64,000 nucleotides of DNA from NCBI GenBank assembly GCA_964474695.1, contig CAYYTK010000014.1, forward strand, positions 33,281 to 97,280. Reading direction: 5' to 3'. The notes below the pieces were generated by a model that saw only the letters and a list, made by a program, of their open reading frames with translations, did not search any database and was not told the origin of the DNA. This DNA is from DAOUBP01 sp964474695. GTDB taxonomy: Bacteria; Chloroflexota; Anaerolineae; CG2-30-64-16. Each line of letters begins with the position of its first letter. Position 1 is the first letter of the stretch. The translations under genes were made by a program, and so were the position numbers. Shown here in pieces: positions 18,575 through 26,593 of this stretch.

Positions 18575-19491
18575 CCCAGGCGCTGGTAGAGCGCCTCGGC
18601 CTCCGCGAGGTCGCGGCGGAACGGGCCTTCCTCCTCTAACTTCAGGCTGGTGACGGCGGCGGCCCAGAAGAGCGCCTCGGCCGGGGGCGCGGACAACCGC
18701 CGCGCCAGATACGCGCCCGCGCACGTGTCGCCGCGGCCGCTGCGCCCCCGCAGCGCGGCCGGCACGAAGGGCGCTTCCATGATCTCGCCGTCGCGGCACA
18801 ACAGGACCCCGGCCGAGCTGGTCACCAGCACCTCGGCCGGGCCGAGCGCGGCCAGGCGCCGAGCGGCCGCCGCGCGGTCCGCTTCGCCCGTCAGCCGCGC
18901 CGCCTCGTTCGCGTCCGTCTTCAGGACGGTGACGTGGCGCAGGACTGCCTCCTTGCCCGGCCAGTCGTCGTGCTCCAACACTACGGCCTGCTTGACCCCG
19001 TCCTCCCGCACGCGCGCCCAGGCCGCGGGGTCCTGGGGCACGCGCATGTAGCCCTGCACGTCCAGCCCGATGATCGCGCCGCGCTGCGCCAGCGCCTCGA
19101 TCAGCGCGAGGGGGATCTCCCCGCGCAGCGACGACGCGGCCACCATGTACGCGCGCGCCTCCACCCCGGCCAGGTCGGCCGGCTCGAACGGCCCGGCCCA
19201 ACTGCTCAGCTCCAGCCGGCGCTCGTCGAGGTTGCCGGTGGGATAGATCAGGCTCAGCTCGGAGGACGCGGGGGTCTCGCGCGCCAGCATGGTGACCCCC
19301 AGGCGCTCGAGCAGCCCGACAGCTTCCCAGTGCTCGCGGCTCAGCCGCGTGACCACGGCGACCCGCAGCCCCATCTGCGCGGCGACCGCGGCCCCGAAGT
19401 AGTAGCCCCCGCCGTGCACCAGGCGGGTGGCGTGGGGGTAGATGATGGTGTCCCGGGTGTAGTGGCCGATGAAGACGATGTCGTATCGCAT
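18550..19491 (-). CDS. PfkB-family carbohydrate kinase
   Basis: Ribokinase-like enzyme phosphorylating a sugar, nucleoside or similar. The 313 residues begin MRYDIVFIGHYTRDTIIY with the glycine-rich HGGGYYFGAAVAAQMGL segment. TDANEAARLTG follows, and the C-terminal anion hole and catalytic base are GRSGRGDTCAGAYL (Asp in GDT). Substrate is not predictable. AAAGGACCCAAC precedes the ATG. It is the last gene of the long minus-strand block that begins at the RpiR regulator and follows the DUF47 gene by 24 bases. Its C-terminus is encoded by a terminator-like palindrome. Confidence 0.88.
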   Translation of the reverse strand: MRYDIVFIGHYTRDTIIYPHATRLVHGGGYYFGAAVAAQMGLRVAVVTRLSREHWEAVGLLERLGVTMLARETPASSELSLIYPTGNLDERRLELSSWAGPFEPADLAGVEARAYMVAASSLRGEIPLALIEALAQRGAIIGLDVQGYMRVPQDPAAWARVREDGVKQAVVLEHDDWPGKEAVLRHVTVLKTDANEAARLTGEADRAAAARRLAALGPAEVLVTSSAGVLLCRDGEIMEAPFVPAALRGRSGRGDTCAGAYLARRLSAPPAEALFWAAAVTSLKLEEEGPFRRDLAEAEALYQRLGAQRVGAG

Positions 19492-19515
19492 GTTGGGTCC
19501 TTTGCGTTGTGCGGC

Positions 19516-20325
19516 TCAGGTCATCTTAACCACGATGTCGCTGATGATGTTCGCGGCCGCGTCGACGCGATCCGCGGCGTTGGAGAGGTGCCGGTAGACC
19601 TCGCGCATCTTCAGGATCACGATGACGCGCTTCGGCCCGGCCGGGCCCTCGAACAGGTCGGCCAGCGCCTCCCGATAGACGCGCTCGGCCCGGTTTTCCA
19701 GCGCCTTGGCCCGCTGCGCGTGCTCGGAGGCGACCTCGGGATGCTCCTTCAGGCGCAGCATCGCCAGGTGGATCTCGCCGGCCGCCTCGAGCAGCAGCGA
19801 GACCATGTGCTGGAGATGGGGCGTGGTCGACACGTGCAGCAGCTCCATCTCCTGGACCGTGGTCCACGCGTAGTCAATGATGTCGTCGATCGCGCGCGAG
19901 AGGGCCGAGATGTCCTCGCGATCCATCGGCGTGACGAAGGTGCGGTTCAGCTCGCTGATCAGGATCCGGCGCACCTCGTCGGCATCTTTCTCGCATTGGC
20001 GGACGGCGTTCATGGCCTCGACGCGGTTAAGCTCGCTGGCGGACTTCTCCGCGGCAGGCTGCGCGGCGGCGGGTTTGGCATCCCCTGGCTTGGCGGCGCC
20101 GGGCTTCGCCGCATCCGCCGGCTTGGCGCCGCCGGCCTTCGCGTCCGTGGCCTTGGCGTCGGCCGTTTTCCCGTCACCAGTTTTGTCCCCCTGGGCTTTG
20201 GGGTCCGCGGGCGTAACGTAGGCGCTCAGCGCCTCCAGGCCCTTGACGACGCAGGCGGCCTGTTCGATGAGCAGTTTGGTGAAACTGTCCTGGCGCGGTT
20301 TGAAGAAATCTCTCAGCCAGCTCAT
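19516..20325 (-). CDS. DUF47 (PhoU-like) partner of the phosphate transporter
   Basis: Helical protein of the DUF47/PhoU-like family, thought to regulate or couple to PiT transporters. The 269 residues have conserved N-terminal helices (LRDFFKPRQDSFTKLLIEQA), ECEKDADEVRRI-like sequence, FVTPMDREDISALSRAIDDI and a C-terminal YRHLSNAADRVDAAANIISD. An unusual low-complexity Ala/Lys/Pro/Asp segment (residues 39-97) is inserted between the first two helices. The ATG overlaps the stop of the PiT gene (ATGA), giving translational coupling. A longer frame running on upstream is only a shadow of the transporter gene. Confidence 0.9.
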   Translation of the reverse strand: MSWLRDFFKPRQDSFTKLLIEQAACVVKGLEALSAYVTPADPKAQGDKTGDGKTADAKATDAKAGGAKPADAAKPGAAKPGDAKPAAAQPAAEKSASELNRVEAMNAVRQCEKDADEVRRILISELNRTFVTPMDREDISALSRAIDDIIDYAWTTVQEMELLHVSTTPHLQHMVSLLLEAAGEIHLAMLRLKEHPEVASEHAQRAKALENRAERVYREALADLFEGPAGPKRVIVILKMREVYRHLSNAADRVDAAANIISDIVVKMT

Positions 20326-21314
20326 AGCAGCCCCCTCAGGATCCATTCGAGCGCGGCGGCCAGGGCCGCGGTGACCGGGATCGTAGTCAGCCAGGCGAGG
20401 GCCATCTGCCCCGCGGTGCCCCAGCGCACCTTGGACAGCCGCTCGGCCGAGCCGATGCCCATGATCGCGGAGCTGACGACCTGGGTGGTGCTGACCGGCC
20501 CGCCCAGCAGCGCGGCGGCGATGATGACGGCCGCGGACGTCACCTGGGTGGCGAAGCCGTGCATGGGCCGGATCTTGTAGAATTTGCCGCCCAGCGTCTT
20601 GATCAGCCGCCAGCCGCCCGCGAAGGTGCCCAACGCCATGACTCCGGCGCTCAGCGCGATCACCCACAGGGGCACGCTGAACACGGGCAGCACGCCCGCC
20701 GCGAGCAGGCCCATCGCCATAATGCCCATCGTCTTCTGCCCATCGTTTGCGCCGTGCGACAGCGCCAACGCCAGCCCCGTCGCCACCTGGCCGCGCTTGA
20801 AAACCCCGTTGATCTTGGGGCTGGCCCCGCGCGCCAGGAAGAGGATGAGCTTGGTGACCAGGTACCCGGCGACGAGGCCGAGCAGCGGGGAGATCGCCAG
20901 CGCCAGCAGCACCTTCCACACCCCGGCCATCCGCACCACGCCGGGGCCGCCCTCCACGATCGCCGCGCCGATCAGCCCGCCGATCAGCGCGTGTGATGAG
21001 CTGGACGGCAGGCCGAGCCACCACGTGAAGATGCTCCACGCGATCGCGGCCGCCAGCGCGGCGATCACAATGTCCAGGCCGATCCGGTCGGCGTACAGCA
21101 CCTCGTGGCCGATGGTGGTGGCGACCGCGACGCCGAAGAGGAACGGGCCGGCAAACTCGGCGAGGGCGGTGAGCGTGAGCGCCTGGCGGCCGGTCAGCGC
21201 GCGCGAGGCGATCATGGTCGCGACGATGTTGGCGCTGTCATGAAAGCCGTTCATAAAGCCGAACACGAGCGCCAGCGCAACCAACAGCAGGACCGTCCAG
21301 GGCACACCGGGCAT
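20322..21314 (-). CDS. PiT-family inorganic phosphate transporter
   Basis: Membrane symporter for inorganic phosphate. About 10 hydrophobic segments are present, with the two inverted PiT signatures: GFMNGFHDSANIVATMIASRA at the N-terminus and SHGANDGQKTMGIMAMGL in the second half. Start chosen at 21314 (MPGVPW), with GAGG upstream. 330 residues, normal for the short bacterial subfamily paired with DUF47. Its place in a block with phosphatase-fold enzymes suggests it moves phosphate released from, or needed by, the pathway; the direction is not known. Confidence 0.93.
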   Translation of the reverse strand: MPGVPWTVLLLVALALVFGFMNGFHDSANIVATMIASRALTGRQALTLTALAEFAGPFLFGVAVATTIGHEVLYADRIGLDIVIAALAAAIAWSIFTWWLGLPSSSSHALIGGLIGAAIVEGGPGVVRMAGVWKVLLALAISPLLGLVAGYLVTKLILFLARGASPKINGVFKRGQVATGLALALSHGANDGQKTMGIMAMGLLAAGVLPVFSVPLWVIALSAGVMALGTFAGGWRLIKTLGGKFYKIRPMHGFATQVTSAAVIIAAALLGGPVSTTQVVSSAIMGIGSAERLSKVRWGTAGQMALAWLTTIPVTAALAAALEWILRGLL

Positions 21315-21361
21315 ATCACGCCTCACTCACCACGCACTCCCCGAGAAAGCGCAGGCGGCCG

Positions 21362-21455
21362 CCCCCTGTCCAGGGGGTTTCAGTTTCGGGGCAATCAAGC
21401 ATCCTGAGCGGAGCAGCGCATCAGTCGGCGCTGCGCAGTCGAAGGATGCTCCGCT
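21362..21455. repeat. hairpin plus dispersed repeat A1
   Basis: Two elements lie between the PiT and uridine-kinase-like genes. The first is a small hairpin CCCCCTG-TC-CAGGGGG (21362-21377). The second is a repeat bounded by AGCATCCT (21398) and AGGATGCT (to 21450), with internal GCGGAGCAGCGC and GCAGTCGAAGG. The same AGCATCCTGAGCGGAG...CAGTCGAAGGATGC pattern recurs at 25537, 26535, 27377, 29172 and 50097. Confidence 0.75.
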
Positions 21456-21508
21456 GAAATCCGCCCCAGACGTGAGATGTGCTCCCTGTGCAGGCGAAAG
21501 CGCACGGC

Positions 21509-22708
21509 TCAGGGGGCGGAGATCATGGCCGCGACCTCCGGCGTGACCCAAAGCGCCGCGGCGGTGGTGTCGACGTAGAGGTCGCACGCCGCCAACTGGG
21601 GCGCGTAGCACGCCTGGGCCATCAGGAACTGCTCGCGGAAGAAGCGGTTGCGCAGGTAGCTCGGGTCGTACTTCTGGCGCAGGTCAATGTCGCGTTTCCA
21701 TTTCCGCTTCAGGCGGACCGCGTCGTCGGTCAGGTAGACGGCTTTGACGCCGATCAGGCCGGCCGTTTCGGGCAGCAGGAACGGGAAGTTGCCCTCCACG
21801 AAAACGACATCGGCCGGCGCAATCCGGATGGCCGCGCGCCCCGGCTTCAGGCGGCCGTCCAGGTCGTGGCTGGAGGTGCCGTCGATGAAGTTATACCGGG
21901 GCGAGGTGATCGGCTGGCCCGCGGCGAGGTCGGCCAGGCCGCGCCGGAACATCTCGAAGTGGATGGCGTCTTTGCCCAGCGAGCCGATCCCGCGCTCCTC
22001 GCGCTGGTCGCGGTCGGTGAGGAAGTGATCCATCTCGACGGCGGTGGCGCTGCGGCCCTCGCCCGCCAGCACCTCGCGCAGCCGCGCCACGATCTCGGTC
22101 TTGCCGGCCGCGGTCGGCCCGGCGATCGCCAGCAGGATGGGCGCACCCTTGGCCGCGATCAACTGCCGCACGCAGGCGATGAACAGGCCGTCCACCTCGG
22201 CGTTGGCCTCGCGGAACGCCTTGTAGCCCACGTCCGCGGCGCGGTCGAAACGGAGCTGCCGCGGTTCGAAGGACCGGAACGCCGCGCCGCCCAGGTGGGC
22301 CCGCGCCTCCTCAGTGAGGTAGACGGTGCGGTGCAGGAAGAAGAAGCCGCGGAGGTCAAAACTGAAGTGCGCGTTGACCCACGCGGGCGGATAGTCCCCC
22401 GTGGCCAGCCCCACCAGCAGCATGCGGGTCAGCCGCGCGATGGCCGGGTCGAGCACGATCTGGCCCGCGACGCGCGGCTTGATCTGGATGCGCCGGTAGA
22501 ACTCGCTGTCGTTCACCTGCGCCTCGATCGCCTCCCGGCTCTCCAGCGCCACCGACGCCCAGCCGCCCGCGCCGGGAACCAGGTTGTCCAGCCCGTAGCG
22601 GAACTCGTACAGCTCCAGCTCTTCGACGGCCGGACTGATCTGCGGCATCAGCGCGAACAGCGCGGCCGAGAAGCGGTCAGGGTCGGCCAGGAGGTCAGAT
22701 GTCGGCAT
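21509..22708 (-). CDS. uridine kinase/phosphoribulokinase-like P-loop kinase with N-terminal extension
   Basis: The C-terminal ~215 residues form a nucleoside-kinase-like fold: Walker A IAGPTAAGKTEIVARL, VEMDHFLTDRD, ITSPRYNFIDG and a lid region RLKRKWKRDIDLRQ. The N-terminal ~180 residues form a domain I do not recognise (MPTSDLLADPDRFSAALFAL...WASVALESREAIEAQV). 399 residues in all, nearly twice a simple uridine kinase. It follows the phosphoglycerate mutase gene by 15 bases in the same operon. The substrate is unknown; it probably phosphorylates a hydroxyl on a small sugar-like molecule. Confidence 0.8.
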   Translation of the reverse strand: MPTSDLLADPDRFSAALFALMPQISPAVEELELYEFRYGLDNLVPGAGGWASVALESREAIEAQVNDSEFYRRIQIKPRVAGQIVLDPAIARLTRMLLVGLATGDYPPAWVNAHFSFDLRGFFFLHRTVYLTEEARAHLGGAAFRSFEPRQLRFDRAADVGYKAFREANAEVDGLFIACVRQLIAAKGAPILLAIAGPTAAGKTEIVARLREVLAGEGRSATAVEMDHFLTDRDQREERGIGSLGKDAIHFEMFRRGLADLAAGQPITSPRYNFIDGTSSHDLDGRLKPGRAAIRIAPADVVFVEGNFPFLLPETAGLIGVKAVYLTDDAVRLKRKWKRDIDLRQKYDPSYLRNRFFREQFLMAQACYAPQLAACDLYVDTTAAALWVTPEVAAMISAP

Positions 22709-22723
22709 AGGTCTCGGCTCCCT

Positions 22724-23929
22724 TCACGCGCCGTACTTGGCGACCCGGCCCGCGTGGGCCAGGGCCAGCGGCATGATGTGCGTGGCGGGCACGACGCCCA
22801 GGCTGCCCCGGCTGCAGGCCCGCTCCCCGAATTCGGCGATGTTGTCGGCGCGCGCACACCTGGCGTAGAGTAAGACGGGCACCGGGTGCCAGCTATGTGA
22901 GCGGAGCACCGCGGGGGACGAGTGGTCGCCGCCCACGATGATCACGTCCGGCGCCAGCGCCAGCAGCCGCGGGAGCAGGCTGTCCACCTCCTCGATGGCG
23001 GCCACCTTGCCCGCGAAATCGCCCTTCTCGCCCGCGGTGTCGGTCCCTTTGACGTGCACATAGAAGAAGTCGAAGTCGGGCCAGTGGCGCTCCAGCGCGG
23101 CGAACTCGTCGGCCACCGTCCCGCCCGGCGCGTCCAGCACGGTCATCCCCACCAGCCGGGCGACCCCGCGATACATGCCGTTGACCGCGATGGCCGCGGC
23201 GTGCAGCCCGTAGCGCGCGGTGAACTGGGGCACGGCGGGGAAGCGGGCGAAGCCGCGCAGCATGATGCCGTTGGCCGGCTGCGCATCGGCCAGCCGGCCG
23301 GCCGCGGCCGCGATGAACTCGTTGACCAGCGCAGCCGCGCGTTCGGCCCCGGGCGCCAGCGGCCGCACCGGCAGCGGCGGCACGCCCACCTGCTGCGGGT
23401 CGCTGTCGCTGAGGGCGTCGCTCAGGCCCGCGCCGCGCAGCACGAAGGCAAAGCGGTGCTCTTTGACCGGCTCCAGGAAGCATTCGGCGCCGTCGAGCCG
23501 GATGGAGCGCAGCCGCGCGATCAGCTCGCGGCTGGCCGCGGTGGGCAGCCGCCCCGCGCGGCGGTCGGTGAGCACGCCGCTGGCATCTACGGTGCAGAAG
23601 TTGCCGCGGCCGGCCACGTCGTCGGGCCCCAGCTCGAAATCGACGCCCAACGCTTCCAGCGCGCCGCGGCCGATCTCGTACCGGATCGGGTCGTAGCCGA
23701 AGATGGCGAGATGGCCCGGCCCGCTGCCCACCGTCACGCCCGGGCCCGCGGGCTGGGTGAAGCCGAGGCTGGACCGCGCGGCCAGCGCGTCGAGGTTGGG
23801 CGTGGCCGCGGTCTCCAGCTCGGTGCGGCCGCCCGGCTCCAACGGCAGCCCGCCCAGCCCGTCCATGATGAGCATGGCGATCCTGGTCTCGGCAGGGACG
23901 ATCAGGCGCTGCAGGAAGTTGCTATCCAT
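22724..23929 (-). CDS. apgM: cofactor-independent phosphoglycerate mutase, archaeal type (ApgM)
   Basis: Alkaline-phosphatase-superfamily enzyme interconverting 2- and 3-phosphoglycerate, or a relative acting on a similar substrate. Signature regions: AMLIMDGLGGLPLEPGGRTE with metal-binding Asp; GVTVGSGPGHLAIFGYDP with nucleophilic Ser; NGMYRGVARLVGM; YVHVKGTDTAGEKGDF; and C-terminal IIVGGDHSSPAVLRSHSWHPVPVLL. 401 residues, normal. Start set at 23929 by GAGGGG upstream; the start lies only eight bases past the stop of the preceding gene. Remarkably that preceding gene also encodes a phosphoglycerate mutase, of the other family. Confidence 0.92.
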   Translation of the reverse strand: MDSNFLQRLIVPAETRIAMLIMDGLGGLPLEPGGRTELETAATPNLDALAARSSLGFTQPAGPGVTVGSGPGHLAIFGYDPIRYEIGRGALEALGVDFELGPDDVAGRGNFCTVDASGVLTDRRAGRLPTAASRELIARLRSIRLDGAECFLEPVKEHRFAFVLRGAGLSDALSDSDPQQVGVPPLPVRPLAPGAERAAALVNEFIAAAAGRLADAQPANGIMLRGFARFPAVPQFTARYGLHAAAIAVNGMYRGVARLVGMTVLDAPGGTVADEFAALERHWPDFDFFYVHVKGTDTAGEKGDFAGKVAAIEEVDSLLPRLLALAPDVIIVGGDHSSPAVLRSHSWHPVPVLLYARCARADNIAEFGERACSRGSLGVVPATHIMPLALAHAGRVAKYGA

Positions 23930-23936
23930 GAACCCC

Positions 23937-26513
23937 TCACGCGCGATAAACACTTCCTATCCCATCCACCATCGCCTCGTACGCGCGGCGGGTCTTCGCG
24001 TAGTTGCCGCTGCGGTCCAGCGCGATGCCGCGGCCCACGCCCGACACCACCCGGCCGACGCCGATCTCGGCCAGCCGGCGCTCCAGCGCCTCCAGCAGAT
24101 CGGGCGCGCTGCCCGGCGCGGTGCTGCGGCCGTCGAAAATCAAGTGCAGGCAGGCGTCGCTCAGCCCGTGCGCCGCGGCCATGCGCAGCAGCGCCAGGGG
24201 ATAATCGATCGCGCCGTGCGAGCTGCGCTCACTCAGCAGGCCGATCAGGTGCAGCCGCTTGCCCCGGCGTTTGACGCCTAACACGGCGTTCAGCAGGATG
24301 GGATTCGCCGCGAACGTGCCGTCCTGCAGCGCCAGGTCGAGCCGCACGTCATCCTGCAGGATCACGCGGCCCGCGCCGATGTTCATGTGCCCCGCCTCGG
24401 AGTTGCCCGGCTTGCCGGCCCCCAAACCGACCGCGGTCCCCGCGGCCTGCAGCCGCGCCATGCCGCACCGCGCCACCAGCTCATCCCAGGCGGGGGTGGG
24501 GGCCAGGTGGATGGGGTTGGTCTCGTCCTCACAACCCAGGCCCCAGCCGTCGAGGATCACCAGCAGGACTTTTCTCGGCCCGCCCCAGTCGTGCTCCGGC
24601 GCCAGGTCCGTCCCCTCCAGCGCCGCCGGCGGGGCGACCCCCAGCGCGGCCAGGATGGTGGGCGCGACATCGGCCAGGGAGGCCGCCCCGGTCGCGCGCA
24701 AGGCCACGGCTGCGGGCGCGCGCGGGTCAACCGCGATGAACGGCACGAGGTTGGCCGTGTGCGCCACATGCGGCGTGCCGTCGGGGTGGGTCATCACTTC
24801 CAGGTTGCCGTGGTCGGCCGTGATGAACACGACGGTGTCCGCGGCCAGCGCGGCGTCTACCACCTGGCCCAGCCGCGCGCTGACGGCCTCGGCGCAGGCC
24901 AGCTTGGCCGGCCGGCTGGCCGTGTGGCCGATCACATCCCCGTTGGCGAAGTTGGTGACGATCAGATCGTAGCCCGCGGCGATGCCCCCCGTGACCGCGG
25001 CCGCGACCTCGGCCAGGCTCAGCTCAGGGACCTGCTCGTAGGGGATGCCGGCCGGCGAGGGGAGGCGGATGTCATCCTCGCCCGGGAACGGCCGGCTGCT
25101 GCCGCCGTTGAGGAAGAAGGTGACATGCGCGTACTTCTCCGACTCGGCCACCCGGAGCTGGCGCAGCCCCGCGCGGCTCACCGCTTCGCCCAGGGTGCCG
25201 GCCACCTGGGCCGGCGCGAACGCGACCGGCAGGCCGTGGAACTTCTCGTGGTAGAGGGTCAAGATGACGAAGGCCAGGTCGTGCAGCGCGCGGCGCGGGA
25301 AGCGGCTGAAATCGGCCTCGGTGAACGCTTCGGTGAGCTGAATCTCGCGCTCGCCCCGGCGGCAGCAGAAGATCACCGCGTCGCCGTCCTCGATGCGGCC
25401 CAGCGCCGCACCCGCGGCGTCCACGGCGACCAGCGGCTCCAGCGCGTAGTCGGTCTGCCCCGCGCGGTAGGCCGCGCGGACGGCCTCGGCCAGGGCCGCC
25501 GCACCGTAGGTGGGCGCATCACTGCCTGAAACCGCTAGCATCCTGAGCGGAGTCCCGCCGTCGTTTGGCGGGACGGAGTCGAAGGATGCGGCCTCCGCGG
25601 GTCGCGTCCCTTCCGCACGGCCACTCCGCCCCTTCGACTGCGTGGCCGTAACCGCACGGCCACTCCGCCCCTTCGACTGCGTGGCCGTAACCGCACGGCC
25701 ACTCCGCTCAGGGTGCTCCGCTGCGTTTTGCTCAGGGTGCTCCGCCGGCGCGGGTCCTGCGGTTCGTCGATCGGGGAAGAGGTCCAGCAGCTCGCTCAAC
25801 GTATGGATGATGCGGTCGGGCTGCTGCTCGGCCGGCACGACCGCATCGCGATCCTCAGCGTCCGGTATGATGATGATCATCCCGAAACCCGCGTTGCGCG
25901 TGCCGACCACGTCGCGCGCGAAGTTGTCGCCCACGTAGACGCAGCGCGACGGCGCCACCCCCGCGCGCTGCGCGGCCTCGTGGTAGATGGCCGGGTCGGG
26001 CTTGCGCTTGCCGCAGACCGACGACATGACGACCGACTTGAAGTAGGGGGTCAGGCCGTCCGCCGCCAGCCAGTCGGGAATCTCGCGGCTGGTGATGACG
26101 TTGCTGATGATCCCCAGGGTGTAGCCGCGGCGGTGCAGCTCCTTGATGACCGCGGGGCCGTCCTCCTGCACCACCCGGCGCCCCATGGACTGGCGATACT
26201 GGAACGTGAGCTCGGTGGCCAGGGGCGCGATCCGCTCGGCCGGGAACTCCGGCAGCAGCCAGCGCGTCCACAGCTCCGCCTCGGACGCCTCGATCCAATG
26301 CTCGGTGGCCCATTTGCGGTAGACCTTGTAGCGGCGGTCAATCTCGGCGCAGAACGCGTCGGGGTCGGCGGCCGCGCCGGCCAGCCGGGCGATCTCGCGG
26401 CGGGCGTGCGCCTGGTGCGCCTCATCCTTCAGCAGGATGCGCAGGGTGTTGCCCAGGTCCAGGAAGATGGCTTCGATGTCAGAAACATCGGAGGCAGAGG
26501 TGTCTGTCGGCAT
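23937..26513 (-). CDS. HAD hydrolase fused to a circularly permuted GpmI-type phosphoglycerate mutase
   Basis: 858 residues. Residues 1-250 are a HAD domain (IFLDLGNTLRIL with Asp19; VGDNFARDVVGTRNAGFGM) closely similar to the next gene upstream. Residues 257-326 are a Ser/Arg/Gly-rich linker encoded by dispersed repeat A2. Residues 333-640 match the C-terminal half of GpmI (AAYRAGQTDYALEPLV; VAESEKYAHVTFFLNGG; NFANGDVIGH; TADHGN; HVAHTANLVPFI). Residues 645-858 match its N-terminal half (KVLLVILDGWGL; KPGNSEAGHMNIGAGR with Ser705; LLSERSSHGAIDY; DGRSTAP). All metal-binding Asp/His residues and the Ser are present, but the halves are in reverse order, joined by about ten residues. Some phosphate-binding positions differ (DGRS for DGRD). 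GAGGAAAG precedes the start. Confidence 0.85.
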   Translation of the reverse strand: MPTDTSASDVSDIEAIFLDLGNTLRILLKDEAHQAHARREIARLAGAAADPDAFCAEIDRRYKVYRKWATEHWIEASEAELWTRWLLPEFPAERIAPLATELTFQYRQSMGRRVVQEDGPAVIKELHRRGYTLGIISNVITSREIPDWLAADGLTPYFKSVVMSSVCGKRKPDPAIYHEAAQRAGVAPSRCVYVGDNFARDVVGTRNAGFGMIIIIPDAEDRDAVVPAEQQPDRIIHTLSELLDLFPDRRTAGPAPAEHPEQNAAEHPERSGRAVTATQSKGRSGRAVTATQSKGRSGRAEGTRPAEAASFDSVPPNDGGTPLRMLAVSGSDAPTYGAAALAEAVRAAYRAGQTDYALEPLVAVDAAGAALGRIEDGDAVIFCCRRGEREIQLTEAFTEADFSRFPRRALHDLAFVILTLYHEKFHGLPVAFAPAQVAGTLGEAVSRAGLRQLRVAESEKYAHVTFFLNGGSSRPFPGEDDIRLPSPAGIPYEQVPELSLAEVAAAVTGGIAAGYDLIVTNFANGDVIGHTASRPAKLACAEAVSARLGQVVDAALAADTVVFITADHGNLEVMTHPDGTPHVAHTANLVPFIAVDPRAPAAVALRATGAASLADVAPTILAALGVAPPAALEGTDLAPEHDWGGPRKVLLVILDGWGLGCEDETNPIHLAPTPAWDELVARCGMARLQAAGTAVGLGAGKPGNSEAGHMNIGAGRVILQDDVRLDLALQDGTFAANPILLNAVLGVKRRGKRLHLIGLLSERSSHGAIDYPLALLRMAAAHGLSDACLHLIFDGRSTAPGSAPDLLEALERRLAEIGVGRVVSGVGRGIALDRSGNYAKTRRAYEAMVDGIGSVYRA
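25537..25745. repeat. dispersed repeat A2, located inside a coding sequence
   Basis: Starts AGCATCCTGAGCGGAG, contains GGAGTCGAAGGATGCGG, then two perfect 39-base tandem units (25614-25652 and 25653-25691) plus a partial third, and ends in GCTCAGGGTGCTCCGC. Because 39 is a multiple of three, the units translate in frame as two identical 13-residue blocks (GRAVTATQSKGRS) in the linker of the HAD-PGM protein. The other members of this family in the window are intergenic. Confidence 0.85.
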
Positions 26514-26534
26514 TGACTTTCCTCAGTGAACCAC

Positions 26535-26593
26535 AGCGGAGCACCCTGAGCGGAGGCGCCGGGCCGCTGCCCGGCGCCTCCGCTCAGGATGCT
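26535..26593. repeat. dispersed repeat A3
   Basis: Nearly perfect hairpin: AGCACCCTGAGCGGAGGCGC at the left is mirrored by GCGCCTCCGCTCAGGATGCT at the right. The right arm supplies the last two codons and the TGA stop of the HAD gene ending at 26584. Confidence 0.8.

Noticed and set aside
20326..21039. N-terminal extension of the DUF47 frame to 507 residues
   Set aside because: The extra part is an out-of-frame reading of the PiT gene; the real ATG overlaps the PiT stop and is followed by conserved DUF47 sequence.
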